Of a DNA stretch of 44,025 bases, positions 26,874 to 34,676 are shown piece after piece. A program made the translations under genes and the position numbers. The DNA is taken from positions 1 to 44,025 of IMG/VR virus record IMGVR_UViG_3300047552_001348; one strand, 5' to 3'. Position 1 is the stretch's first letter. Each line of letters opens with the position of its first letter. This DNA comes from a virus. The notes beneath the pieces were generated by a model that saw only the letters and a list, made by a program, of their open reading frames with translations, was not told where the DNA came from and did no database searches.

Positions 26874-27044
26874 ATGAACATCTTTAAAAAATTCTTTGAA
26901 GTCAAGAAACCATCCGTATTTGTATCAGAGGCAGATTTGATTGCTCTGCGCCAGCGTAATGAGATTCGGCTTGAGGAAGCAAAACAGAAGTTAGGCGAAA
27001 AATGGCTGTTGCATCCGAATAATCAAATTAAATCATCAAAATAA
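26874..27044 (+). CDS. Very small hypothetical protein, 56 aa
   Basis: It reads MNIFKKFFEVKKPSVFVSEADLIALRQRNEIRLEEAKQKLGEKW in two parts: a short amphipathic basic start and a long charged helix. It may attach to membrane or nucleic acid through the basic start, which is inference. It lies directly behind the AGAACGCATT element, as does the gene at 16461, with no aggag site, so the element may act on its translation. The stop TAA abuts the -35 of the next promoter. Confidence 0.6.
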   Translation: MNIFKKFFEVKKPSVFVSEADLIALRQRNEIRLEEAKQKLGEKWLLHPNNQIKSSK

Positions 27045-27074
27045 TCTACACATAAAATTTAGTTGTGATACAAT
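27045..27074 (+). promoter_or_regulatory. Early promoter, family member 12
   Basis: TCTACA 27045-27050, 18-bp spacer, TGTGATACAAT ending 27074. The class A leader follows: ACTCCAT just after the -10 is the reverse complement of ATGGAGT at the ribosome site. Confidence 0.85.
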
Positions 27075-27107
27075 AACTCCATCAACGAAACGTAAATGGA
27101 GTTCAAA

Positions 27108-27455
27108 ATGGCTTACATCACTAAAACCGAAGTTGCTACTAAATCTGTTGCTCTGAAAGAGTTGAATAAAAAATTTGGAGTCAAGGCACGTTTCTCAGGC
27201 TCAAACAGTTCTGAGTTGACACTGAGAATCACGCAAGGCTCAATTGACTTCGGTCACGACTATTGCGATGTAAACCATTATTGGATCGACAAAAACTTCA
27301 GCGGTGCTGCTAAGGATTATCTGAATGCAGCACTGTCTATCATGAAAGAAGGTTATCACGATAATTCTGATGTGATGACAGATTATTTTGATGTTTCGTG
27401 GTACAATCGAATCGTAATCGGTTCCTACGACAAAAATTATGTTCTCACCAAGTAA
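27108..27455 (+). CDS. Hypothetical protein, 115 aa
   Basis: It starts MAYITKTEVATKSVALKELNKKFGVKARFSGSNSSELTLRITQG and continues as a beta-rich protein (DFGHDYCDVNHYWID, TDYFDVSWYNRIVIGSYDKNYVLTK). The order, an N-terminal helix followed by strands, resembles a class of phage proteins whose start reads VKxLLKxxFP.VKFSV, but no function is known. ATG 27108 is used because ggag lies ten bases upstream. An ATG at 27096 precedes it in frame. It overlaps the next gene by 17 bases. Confidence 0.7.
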   Translation: MAYITKTEVATKSVALKELNKKFGVKARFSGSNSSELTLRITQGSIDFGHDYCDVNHYWIDKNFSGAAKDYLNAALSIMKEGYHDNSDVMTDYFDVSWYNRIVIGSYDKNYVLTK

Positions 27456-28233
27456 AATTCACGATTCCCTGCTGTGTCTTGCTGTTGCTGATGCAGTAGG
27501 GGAGCCATTTGAATTCAAGGACAAAGAAGACTTCACTAAGAAGCAAATTCTTGATTACGCAAAATATTCTGTTCTATCAGAGACAGACGATACTCAGATG
27601 ACAGTTTTTGGATTCGAGGGCTTGCATAACGGCGATGTAAAACATGCATACATCAATTGGTGGAAAGGTCAGGTAGGAATAGAATCCGATTCCGTGTTTT
27701 CTTCTGATCCAGCGATGGCAAGAGTTGCTGCGCCGGGAAACACTTGTCTGAGTTCTCTCTATAGACTGCATAACGGAATGGTCAACCGCAATAATAGTTA
27801 CGGTTGCGGTTCTGTGATGCGGTTGCTTCCTTTTCTTACAGTTTCTGATGATCCCGAGATTGTCAGAAAATCCATGTACGAATCAGCCGAGATTACGCAC
27901 CATCACCAAAATAATCGAGTTGCAATCGATACGTTGGTGGATTATCTCTACTATAATAAACTTCCTTATCGGATCGAGTCAGCATTGAATATCAGTGAAC
28001 TCGGGCAAGGGTGGGTAGCAACAGAATGTGTTGACATGGCAATCTATTCTTTTATCAACGCTGGCGCTGATTTTGATAGACTCCTAGAATTGTCTATCCA
28101 TCATTCCGGTGATTCAGATTCAGTTGCCGCAGTTGCAGGAATGATATACGGATTATGTTATAATCCACCTGAGTACATTACAAGATTAAACTGTCAGGCT
28201 GCACTGAGTAAATGCAAGGAATTCATCAAATGA
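27439..28233 (+). CDS. ADP-ribosylglycohydrolase (ARH/DraG family), 264 aa
   Basis: The family motifs are clear: AVADAVGEPFEF (about residues 15-26), SETDDTQMT with the first metal-binding aspartates (48-55), GCGSVMRLLP in the middle, and the final HHSGDSDSVAAVAG with the second metal set (about 220-233). The enzyme removes ADP-ribose from proteins or nucleic acid, or hydrolyses related O-ADP-ribose compounds. It could reverse ADP-ribosylation by host toxins or by phage enzymes. It starts 17 bases inside the previous gene and overlaps the next ATG. It adds to the window's NAD-linked genes (nadM, nadV). Confidence 0.93.
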   Translation: MFSPSKIHDSLLCLAVADAVGEPFEFKDKEDFTKKQILDYAKYSVLSETDDTQMTVFGFEGLHNGDVKHAYINWWKGQVGIESDSVFSSDPAMARVAAPGNTCLSSLYRLHNGMVNRNNSYGCGSVMRLLPFLTVSDDPEIVRKSMYESAEITHHHQNNRVAIDTLVDYLYYNKLPYRIESALNISELGQGWVATECVDMAIYSFINAGADFDRLLELSIHHSGDSDSVAAVAGMIYGLCYNPPEYITRLNCQAALSKCKEFIK

Positions 28234-28571
28234 AACCCACTATGTCAACTTCAATGGGAACACATTCAATGTCGCTCTACGATAAGGTGGTTAAAACTCT
28301 GACCAACCGACCAAAAGTCAGGAACGAGATTTTTCTGAGCATTCACTCTGGACAAGCTGCTGATGCAATGAAAAGCATTGGAGTCAAAGATTACCATCTG
28401 GTAGTTGCTTCATTGAAACCAGATGGAGTCAGACAGATTGGATGGTCTGTCTGGAGATTTGTGTCAGATGAAGAAGAATGTTTAGTTGAAATGCTGGTCA
28501 ATGGTAGCGGCGTTCGTGGTTCGTGTGTTGGTAAAGAAACTCCAACATTCAGAAAAGGATCGATTCAATAA
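28230..28571 (+). CDS. Hypothetical protein, 113 aa
   Basis: It begins MKPTMSTSMGTHSMSLYDKVVKTLTNRPKVRNEIFLSIHSG and then ASLKPDGVRQIGWSVWRFV. A stretch AADAMKSIGVKDYHLVV suggests a winged-helix-like or small alpha/beta fold, but the family is unknown. Several ATGs lie near the start. 28230 is preferred because it overlaps the ADP-ribosylglycohydrolase stop. Co-expression with that enzyme is likely. The stop TAA abuts the next promoter. Confidence 0.65.
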   Translation: MKPTMSTSMGTHSMSLYDKVVKTLTNRPKVRNEIFLSIHSGQAADAMKSIGVKDYHLVVASLKPDGVRQIGWSVWRFVSDEEECLVEMLVNGSGVRGSCVGKETPTFRKGSIQ

Positions 28572-28601
28572 TCTACACATAAAAGTTTTATGTGATACAA
28601 T
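28572..28601 (+). promoter_or_regulatory. Early promoter, family member 13
   Basis: TCTACA 28572-28577, 18-bp spacer, TGTGATACAAT ending 28601. The class A-like leader (aactacatcaacaac) leads to the gene at 28636. Confidence 0.85.
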
Positions 28602-28635
28602 AACTACATCAACAACGAAACACAGAAAGTCCAAA

Positions 28636-28920
28636 ATGACAATCGCAAAAACAATCCTGACACAGATCAAAACTCTTGACCCAATGGCTCTGTTTGCTTG
28701 GGGAGCAAAGGACTTGGTTAATATTGGAAATGGGTTGCAGTTTCGTTCAAGCGGAATGGCAAAGTGGAAAGGCAATGTTGTGATTCGTTATAACGAAGCA
28801 ACTGACCTCTATGACATTGAGTTCATTCGCATTCGTGCGGGTGTCATCAAAAAAGATGCTTCTTCTGAGGGCGTCTTTGCTGAAGACCTGATCCGTTTCA
28901 TTGACGCACAAGTTCAGTAA
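28636..28920 (+). CDS. Hypothetical protein, 94 aa
   Basis: It starts MTIAKTILTQIKTLDPMALFAWGAKDLVNIGNGLQFRSSGM, then WKGNVVIRYNEATDLYDIEFIRIRAG. The pattern, an N-terminal amphipathic helix and a beta-rich end, is that of a phage protein family with the block DP.AL.AWGAKD.V......L.F...G, which I have the impression is widespread and uncharacterised. It has a weak ribosome site (agaaag) behind promoter 28572. Nine bases separate it from the next gene. Confidence 0.7.
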   Translation: MTIAKTILTQIKTLDPMALFAWGAKDLVNIGNGLQFRSSGMAKWKGNVVIRYNEATDLYDIEFIRIRAGVIKKDASSEGVFAEDLIRFIDAQVQ

Positions 28921-28929
28921 GGGGTAATC

Positions 28930-29922
28930 ATGGGCGGCAATGCATTAAAGAATACTACGACCCGTAGAATGAGTAAAGACGATTATCTTGAGCGTGTCTC
29001 GGAAGTAAGTAAACTTCTTGATTCTTACATTTCAAAATTTCATCCTTCATTCAATCTACGTTACCATGTCCTTGAGAATGTCGGCGAAAAAGAATCCTTC
29101 GGCGACATGGATGTTTTGGTAAGTTTCCCGATTAACGAGAATGTTCTCAACGGTATCGGATTCGCTCCTAAAGACATTTTCATTAACGGAAGCGTTGCAA
29201 GTTTCGATTATCGTGAGTTGCAAATAGATTTTATTACTGTTCCTTCTTCGTCTTTCGACTATGCTAAGGCGTATTTCAATAATGGCGACCTCGGAAACCT
29301 ACTAGGAAATCTGGCGAAGCATTATGGGCTGAAACACGGTCATACTGGACTTCTTCTACCGGTTCGCGATAAGGATCACCTTTATACCGAACTATTGGTA
29401 ACATTGGATCATGACGAGTTTCTTGAATTGGTGGGGCTTGATACCGATACCTTCAATAAAGGGTTTGATACATTAGAAGACATGTATCACTATGTCACCA
29501 CCAGCCCTGTATTCCGTCGCGAATCTTATTCATTCGAGAATCTTAATGCAGTCGCAAGAACTCGTGACAAGAAACGACCACAGTACATTGCGTTCTTGAA
29601 ATACTTGGACGACCATCCCGAGGCGATTGGTGTTCCCAAGAAAAAAGATATGACTCGACTCAATGCTGTCTTTGATAAGTTTCCGGGGCTTAAAGATCGA
29701 TATGAGACTGTCATCAAGGAAATGTTATTCAAACAAGAATATCGAATCAAACTGAACGGAGAGCTAGTCCGAATCATTACTGGTCTTGATGGCAAGGAAT
29801 TAGGAATCTTTATGAGCATGATAAAAAGGGATTCTAGGTTCGATCCGGCTGTTATAATTCTCATGCCACAAGAGGAACTAGAAGAACTTATTGAGGATTT
29901 TTATAATGAAAAACTATTCTGA
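28930..29922 (+). CDS. Nucleotidyltransferase-like protein, 330 aa
   Basis: The sequence GEKESFGDMDVLVSF (D59 and D61) and, after a strand pair, LQIDFITV (D96) gives the D-x-D...D metal site of the polymerase-beta nucleotidyltransferase fold. The long C-terminal part is helical, including a basic helix (ARTRDKKRPQYIAFLKYL). I recall relatives in large phages, sometimes annotated as CCA-adding or tRNA nucleotidyltransferase-like. No tRNA gene is seen in this window, so the substrate is open. The next gene overlaps its end by 17 bases. The start ATG 28930 has ribosome site aagggg. Confidence 0.75.
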   Translation: MGGNALKNTTTRRMSKDDYLERVSEVSKLLDSYISKFHPSFNLRYHVLENVGEKESFGDMDVLVSFPINENVLNGIGFAPKDIFINGSVASFDYRELQIDFITVPSSSFDYAKAYFNNGDLGNLLGNLAKHYGLKHGHTGLLLPVRDKDHLYTELLVTLDHDEFLELVGLDTDTFNKGFDTLEDMYHYVTTSPVFRRESYSFENLNAVARTRDKKRPQYIAFLKYLDDHPEAIGVPKKKDMTRLNAVFDKFPGLKDRYETVIKEMLFKQEYRIKLNGELVRIITGLDGKELGIFMSMIKRDSRFDPAVIILMPQEELEELIEDFYNEKLF

Positions 29923-30088
29923 TCGTTATCAATTCAGCCACCAAGGAAACACATTCTCGTTCACGGACACCAAGACAGGGAAGAAGGTGAATTATTTTCT
30001 GGCTAATCACAACAGCCAAGAGAAAACAATCGCCTTCTTTGACTCTCTTACGGATGTTCAGTTAGCTGATGCATTCAAATCAAAATAA
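29906..30088 (+). CDS. Small hypothetical protein, 60 aa
   Basis: It reads MKNYSDRYQFSHQGNTFSFTDTKTGKKVNYFLANHNSQEK, then TIAFFDSLTDVQLADAFKSK. Beta strands are followed by one helix (TDVQLADAFKSK). I recognise no family. ATG 29906 lies inside the end of the previous gene with ribosome site gagga, and translation is probably coupled. A promoter-like -10 follows directly (30091-30100). Confidence 0.6.
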   Translation: MKNYSDRYQFSHQGNTFSFTDTKTGKKVNYFLANHNSQEKTIAFFDSLTDVQLADAFKSK

Positions 30089-30090
30089 GT

Positions 30091-30100
30091 GTGTTACAAT
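30091..30100 (+). promoter_or_regulatory. Extended -10 promoter before the esterase gene
   Basis: TGTGTTACAAT ends at 30100, as in the repeated family, but the TCTACACATAA half is missing. The leader aacaggagaattaa precedes the ATG at 30121. Confidence 0.55.
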
Positions 30101-30120
30101 AGAACCAACAGGAGAATTAA

Positions 30121-30657
30121 ATGAACACAGTTTATTACATTCATGGCTTTGGTTCCAATAAGAAGTCATCAACCGGTGCAATGATCAAAGAGAAACTTGG
30201 CAGAGAAATTGAATTCATTGCATTGGAGTACGATTCAAATAACCCAAAAGAATCTGTTGCAAGAATGGTCGAACAGATCAACGCTAATGGTCAGTATCCG
30301 ATGATCGTTGCGTCTTCTCTTGGTGGATGGTATGCAGAACAGATAGCCAACATCATTCCTTCTTCATTGTATCTATGCAATCCTAGTCTGCTACCAGCAA
30401 CATCATTAAAAAAATACGGCGTAACAGATGAAGTGCTTGAACAATACAAAAAGTGCTGCATCAAAGGGATCAATCTAACAACACCAAGAGTTATTGTCCT
30501 GAACACAGATGACAATGTAGTTCCATGCCAATTCGCTGCCAAGATTTATAACGGGCTTGGTAAGATCGTCTATTCAACTGGTGGTCACAGGATGACAGAA
30601 GAAAATGCTGACATTCTTGTTAATGTAATTAAATACGACAATAACCAGTTGTCATGA
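30121..30657 (+). CDS. YqiA-like alpha/beta-hydrolase (esterase), 178 aa
   Basis: The start, VYYIHGFGSNKKSS (oxyanion region), is followed by IVASSLGGWYA with the nucleophile Ser66. VIVLNTDDNVVPCQFA (Asp130/131) and TGGHRM (His156) complete the triad in the right order. It belongs to the small esterase group of YqiA (UPF0227), which hydrolyses short acyl esters. The role in a phage is unknown, with host lipid or a small molecule as possible substrate. It overlaps the following gene by four bases (ATGA). Confidence 0.87.
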   Translation: MNTVYYIHGFGSNKKSSTGAMIKEKLGREIEFIALEYDSNNPKESVARMVEQINANGQYPMIVASSLGGWYAEQIANIIPSSLYLCNPSLLPATSLKKYGVTDEVLEQYKKCCIKGINLTTPRVIVLNTDDNVVPCQFAAKIYNGLGKIVYSTGGHRMTEENADILVNVIKYDNNQLS

Positions 30658-31250
30658 TGAAAACATTTTCACAGTACCTACATTTAGTCGAATCATTCAA
30701 AAACTTCTTGCCTAAACATGAGGAAGAAAAAAGAAGGCATGCCGAAGAAATCCACGGGATGCTGCATCGAGCCTATGAATCACAGGGCGGATTAAAAGGC
30801 AGCGGATTCGCTTCACCAGAGGAAATGGTGAATAAGATTCCCATGTGGAAAATAAGTCGCAAGGACGGTAAAATCAATGCCGTTGCGATGTACAAGGATT
30901 CGAACGGAAGAAAACGAGTCGCCGTTGCAACAGATGGCTCACCTGAAGGAAAGAACGCTCTATCATCGATAATGAAGGACGATCTTAAGAGAAATCGTTC
31001 TCATGTCGAAATTTCAGGAAAATCTCTTGCTTTCAGTAAGAGACACATGAACGTCGGAGAGTTTGCCAAGACCTACGATGAAGCACATGATTATCATACC
31101 AGCAAGGGCGAAGAAATTCGTAGACCACATCCAACTGATCCTGAAATGTTGGCTCACCCGGAGTTACACAATAATCTCTATTCTCGTAAAATTGGTGACG
31201 AGTGGCACACAAAAGTTCTTCTTGGAACAACAGGTAAACAAATCAAATAA
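30657..31250 (+). CDS. Candidate internal head protein with capsid-targeting-like N-terminus, 197 aa
   Basis: The N-terminus MKTFSQYLHLVESFKNF resembles the capsid-targeting sequence of T4 internal proteins (MKTYQEFIAEA). L-V-E followed by S fits the prohead-protease cleavage rule L/I-x-E. The rest is basic with a conserved-looking MWKISRKDGKINAVAMYKD and GRKRVAVATDGSPEGK. I cannot assign a function. Packaging into the head and injection is inference from the first 12 residues. ATG 30657 or 30654 both possible. It precedes the promoter at 31251. Confidence 0.65.
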   Translation: MKTFSQYLHLVESFKNFLPKHEEEKRRHAEEIHGMLHRAYESQGGLKGSGFASPEEMVNKIPMWKISRKDGKINAVAMYKDSNGRKRVAVATDGSPEGKNALSSIMKDDLKRNRSHVEISGKSLAFSKRHMNVGEFAKTYDEAHDYHTSKGEEIRRPHPTDPEMLAHPELHNNLYSRKIGDEWHTKVLLGTTGKQIK

Positions 31251-31279
31251 TCTACACATTGCTTCTGTTGTGTTATAAT
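31251..31279 (+). promoter_or_regulatory. Early promoter, family member 14
   Basis: TCTACA 31251-31256, 17-bp spacer, TGTGTTATAAT ending 31279 (the perfect TATAAT hexamer). It is the last plus-strand promoter before the direction change. Confidence 0.8.
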
Positions 31280-31301
31280 AAATACATCAACAGGAGCTAA
31301 A

Positions 31302-31631
31302 ATGTTTACTACCTCTGAGGTTATTATGACACCACTTTTTAATGATGTAACAAAACTGATCAAAGAAACCGATCTTACCCTTGGTTTCTTTTATAATTTA
31401 GACGTAGCAGTAGAAAAATTCAATAAGTTGGGTGAAATCAAGTGTGAGTACGTTACGCGGTGCGAAGGTAGCGAAGACGTTTCAGAGAACTGGACAGTCT
31501 TCAAATTCACTTTCGGTTATGAAGTGACTTACATCAAATTCGATGGCTATTACGCCTCTTATGACGGAGAGACATTCACAGGAATGTTTGAAGTGTCTCC
31601 AAAAGAGAAAACTATCATTGTCTACGAATGA
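31302..31631 (+). CDS. YIKFDGSYASYDG family protein (member 4), 109 aa
   Basis: The C-terminal half, NWTVFKFTFGYEVTYIKFDGYYASYDG then MFEVSPKEKTIIVYE (positions given as two blocks), aligns residue for residue with the proteins at 15221 and 16461. The N-terminal helix is different (TPLFNDVTKLIKETDLTLGFF). The family lies scattered in early transcripts 15 kb apart, which points to dispersal by duplication. Start ATG 31302 follows aggag; a second ATG at 31326 is also possible. The stop overlaps the next ATG. Confidence 0.75.
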   Translation: MFTTSEVIMTPLFNDVTKLIKETDLTLGFFYNLDVAVEKFNKLGEIKCEYVTRCEGSEDVSENWTVFKFTFGYEVTYIKFDGYYASYDGETFTGMFEVSPKEKTIIVYE

Positions 31632-31789
31632 GATTCTTTCTAATCATTCTTCTGGCATCAAACTCATTTGCTTTGACGCCAACAAAGGTTCCGGTAAAAC
31701 AGAATCACATTCCGATACCGAAACCTGCTTATAAGAGAGATTACAGGACAGAGCCTTGTTTTAACATCATTAACGGAAGATGTTTCTAG
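31628..31789 (+). CDS. Small secreted protein, 53 aa
   Basis: It starts MRFFLIILLASNSFALTPTK: a basic Arg, a hydrophobic core and an A-x-A-like end (SFA) form a good signal peptide. The mature part is about 38 residues with two Cys (EPCFNIINGRCF), which could form one disulphide. It is exported to the periplasm or retained at the membrane. The function is unknown. The stop TAG (31787-31789) overlaps the terminase stop on the other strand in a shared CTAG. Confidence 0.7.
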   Translation: MRFFLIILLASNSFALTPTKVPVKQNHIPIPKPAYKRDYRTEPCFNIINGRCF

Positions 31790-33402
31790 ACACCTAGCAT
31801 CCAGTTCTCAAGAGGGCTTCTTCCATTGTCGATGACATAACTTGCCAGAGGAACTTCCTCTGTCTCTGTACCATCATCAATGATACCAAATGGAATCATG
31901 TTATCCTGCATGTATTCCTCTTGCTGTTTCGCAAGAATGGCACGAATATTTGTTGAAGTCAGATCAGAGAATATCTGCTGTTTAGTAAGATATGCAAATA
32001 ACCAGAGGCACGTTGTTAGGTCGTCGTTGATCATGGTATCCTCTGCTGCATAGGAAGCGCCCTTCTGAGTGAACACAGAGAGTTCTTGAATCATGTCATA
32101 GCTGTTCAAGATCAATTGATCGGTTTCGATCAATTCTTTGAGCGTAGAGCAACCAACTGCCTTAACTTTTTTCGTTGTCCTGATACCGGGGTATCCTAGC
32201 CCCTCTGCAATGGTATCTTTGTGAGTGAAATAAAGATTCTCGTATTCAAACTCATACCAGATTGTATTGGCAATTTCTCCGCCAGCATCATTGACTTCAA
32301 TCAGAATATATGCGTCGTTATATTTCTTCGCTGTCTGTGTAATTAAAAACGGATATGCTGATGTTGATATGGTGTTGTCTTTGTACGTAGCAACAACCTC
32401 ATATGGCATCTTCGTAATATCAATGATGGCGAACGCAGAGTAATCTAGATGCTGACCTCTAGATGTGTCAACAATCGTTGTGTATCGATGTTCTTTTTCA
32501 GGGTGCTTATATATTTTTAGATTATTTTGTTCGAATACAGGGGCTATTGACGCGAGGTTTGATAGAAATGTTCCGTCAACCAATGTACGACTGGAGCCAG
32601 CAAACGAGCACTCAACTTCCTGTGCGAATCTTACTGGTCCCAACGTCTTCAATTCTTTATCAGCCCACTCCTGATCCCTATTCGGGTTCTCGTTCCATTT
32701 AGCTTCAATTGCAACAAAATCATTTTTTCCTTCCTGTGCATCGCTCCACAATTTATGAAAATGGTTCATTCCCTTTGGGGTAGAAACAATAATCATTTTA
32801 GAGCTTTTCGCCGAAGAAATAGTAGGAAACACAGAAGCGATAAATTCGTCAGCTAATTTTGGTTTTAGATGGGAAAATTCATCCAAAATTAGCATATTTA
32901 TCGAATTTCCACGCACGGACGCGGGACTTGTTGCTGCGCATGAGCATTTAGACCCGTTTTCGAGCTTAAATGATAATTCGTCCCATTTGGAAATACCAGA
33001 TTGCATCCAATATGGTAGATTCTCAATGATCATCTTTACGCGCCCAAAAATCTCTTGCGCAATCAATTGTTTATTTGCAAGAATAACCGCATTTTTATTG
33101 TCATTGAATGTGACGTACCACGCGACATAACCAGCAACGACAGTAGATTTCCCCATCTGTCTCGGCAGCATGGAAATGATATATCTATTCTCATGCATCG
33201 CATTGATCATTCTTTCCTGATAAGAAAACAGATCAAAATTGATTATACCTTTATCAAGAGAAACGATCTTGGCATAATTACGAAGAAAATAAATCGGGTC
33301 GGCTGCGCATTTCCTATATTCTTCAACCTGTTGTAAAGTAAAGTTTACAGGTGCGCCAGCCGCCTTTAGAGATTCGTTGTTCTGATAATATTTTTTATTC
33401 AT
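31786..33402 (-). CDS. terL: Terminase large subunit, T4 gp17-like, 538 aa
   Basis: The ATPase domain has Walker A LPRQMGKST (residues 79-87), LILDEF (Walker B, 171-176) and a coupling STPKG motif (207-211). The nuclease domain has VDTSRGQHLDYSAFAI with D312, and a later EVNDAGGEI (about 380-388). It pumps DNA into proheads and cuts the concatemer. At 538 aa it is shorter than T4 gp17 (610) but complete, with an N-terminal helical part before the Walker A. The small subunit was not recognised nearby. An HNH endonuclease gene lies immediately upstream. Confidence 0.95.
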   Translation of the reverse strand: MNKKYYQNNESLKAAGAPVNFTLQQVEEYRKCAADPIYFLRNYAKIVSLDKGIINFDLFSYQERMINAMHENRYIISMLPRQMGKSTVVAGYVAWYVTFNDNKNAVILANKQLIAQEIFGRVKMIIENLPYWMQSGISKWDELSFKLENGSKCSCAATSPASVRGNSINMLILDEFSHLKPKLADEFIASVFPTISSAKSSKMIIVSTPKGMNHFHKLWSDAQEGKNDFVAIEAKWNENPNRDQEWADKELKTLGPVRFAQEVECSFAGSSRTLVDGTFLSNLASIAPVFEQNNLKIYKHPEKEHRYTTIVDTSRGQHLDYSAFAIIDITKMPYEVVATYKDNTISTSAYPFLITQTAKKYNDAYILIEVNDAGGEIANTIWYEFEYENLYFTHKDTIAEGLGYPGIRTTKKVKAVGCSTLKELIETDQLILNSYDMIQELSVFTQKGASYAAEDTMINDDLTTCLWLFAYLTKQQIFSDLTSTNIRAILAKQQEEYMQDNMIPFGIIDDGTETEEVPLASYVIDNGRSPLENWMLGV

Positions 33403-33423
33403 TGATACGAAATAGTTTTAAAA

Positions 33424-34659
33424 TTAACAGTATTTATTTTTATTAACTATTTCATACCCAACCGGCATTTCTTCTTTCATTGTTTTATAAGTTATGCTAC
33501 CTGTTTCTATGTTTCTTATGCGAATCATTTGTTCATCTGTTAGATTTTCTTTGTCTGGTCGCATTTCATATTGTTCGGGATGAAGAAAAATTACCTTTCT
33601 GTTAATTAAATCAAAATACTTTTTAGCTCCGTTTCTTTTGCTTCCTTTTTCTTGGTAAGCCTTTTTAATAGCTTCGCTTATGTTTTTGCGTGCGGCATCA
33701 CTTCTTTTCATCCCTCGATGTTTCTCGGCAGTTTTTCTGATCTTTTCCGGGTCTTTGTTTATAACATTGGCAGTATAATCATTTTTCACTCCCTTTATTT
33801 TAGCCCTTGATGCGGCAATTCTTTTTTGTTTCCACTCATCGTCCTGTACCATTCCGTATACCCAACCTTCTGGAATTTCTTGTCCCAAAAGAATTCTAAT
33901 ACGATCTCCTGTCATTGGATTGTAGGCGTGTTTACTTTCGTATAGTTCACTATCCTTACCTCGTTTAACCCAATGATAATCGAAATTATCGGACGCCTGT
34001 TTCATAGCAAGACTTCTTTTGAGTCTCTCTTTTTCAGTAATGTATCTACCTCGAACGAAATTTTCCGGGACCAACCCCATTTTTATATCATTCATCGAAA
34101 AATAGAAATTCTCTTTTGTTGTTATATCGTGATGCGGGTAATATCTGACAAAATTCTTATCTCTTGTACTCATATATCGAGAAATTTTACCCCTCGTTTC
34201 CTCCGACAAAACTTTTCCTTTGCGAGCCGAACTCATCTTAGCAGCACTCTCTGGACTATGAGTCTTTCCATAGAATCCATTCAATTCACCGATAGAACTG
34301 ATTCTGTTGTATTCGCGAGCCTCTGCAATCAGCGGAGCCAGTTCATCAATTTCTTCTTCGGTAAAATTGTCAATGATTGAACGCCGATAATCAGCAATAC
34401 CAACGAAGCTGAATAATGCCTTTGCCATCTGCATAAATGGTCTTTTAAGCCCCGCTTCTTCATAAGCCTTGCAGAGATACCAGTGCGCCTTAAAATGCTC
34501 CTGATAAGTCATTTTAACGGTGTAGTCGTTATTGCCGAAGATAGCGCGAGGGAACACATGATGACATTCACCAATTTCTACTTCATCCCTTGATAAACAG
34601 GAATCGCATAGCCGTAGATAACTCAAAAGATAATCGTTTTCAAATTCAAATTTAAACAT
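33424..34659 (-). CDS. HNH homing endonuclease with NUMOD3 repeats, 411 aa
   Basis: The N-terminus holds an HNH-type core: CDSCLS (18-23), ECHHVFPRAIFGNN (31-44) and H55. It is followed by NUMOD3-type DNA-binding repeats (GELNGFYGKTHSPESAAKMSSARKGKVLSEE in two parts, about 123-155, and later GMKRSDAARKNISEAIKKA). The basic C-terminus resembles other intron or free-standing homing endonucleases in large phages. It would cut an allele that lacks the gene and so spread it. It sits directly upstream of terL in the late direction. A terminator lies upstream of it, so it may have its own promoter. Confidence 0.9.
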   Translation of the reverse strand: MFKFEFENDYLLSYLRLCDSCLSRDEVEIGECHHVFPRAIFGNNDYTVKMTYQEHFKAHWYLCKAYEEAGLKRPFMQMAKALFSFVGIADYRRSIIDNFTEEEIDELAPLIAEAREYNRISSIGELNGFYGKTHSPESAAKMSSARKGKVLSEETRGKISRYMSTRDKNFVRYYPHHDITTKENFYFSMNDIKMGLVPENFVRGRYITEKERLKRSLAMKQASDNFDYHWVKRGKDSELYESKHAYNPMTGDRIRILLGQEIPEGWVYGMVQDDEWKQKRIAASRAKIKGVKNDYTANVINKDPEKIRKTAEKHRGMKRSDAARKNISEAIKKAYQEKGSKRNGAKKYFDLINRKVIFLHPEQYEMRPDKENLTDEQMIRIRNIETGSITYKTMKEEMPVGYEIVNKNKYC

Positions 34660-34676
34660 AATAATAGGTAAAGTTA

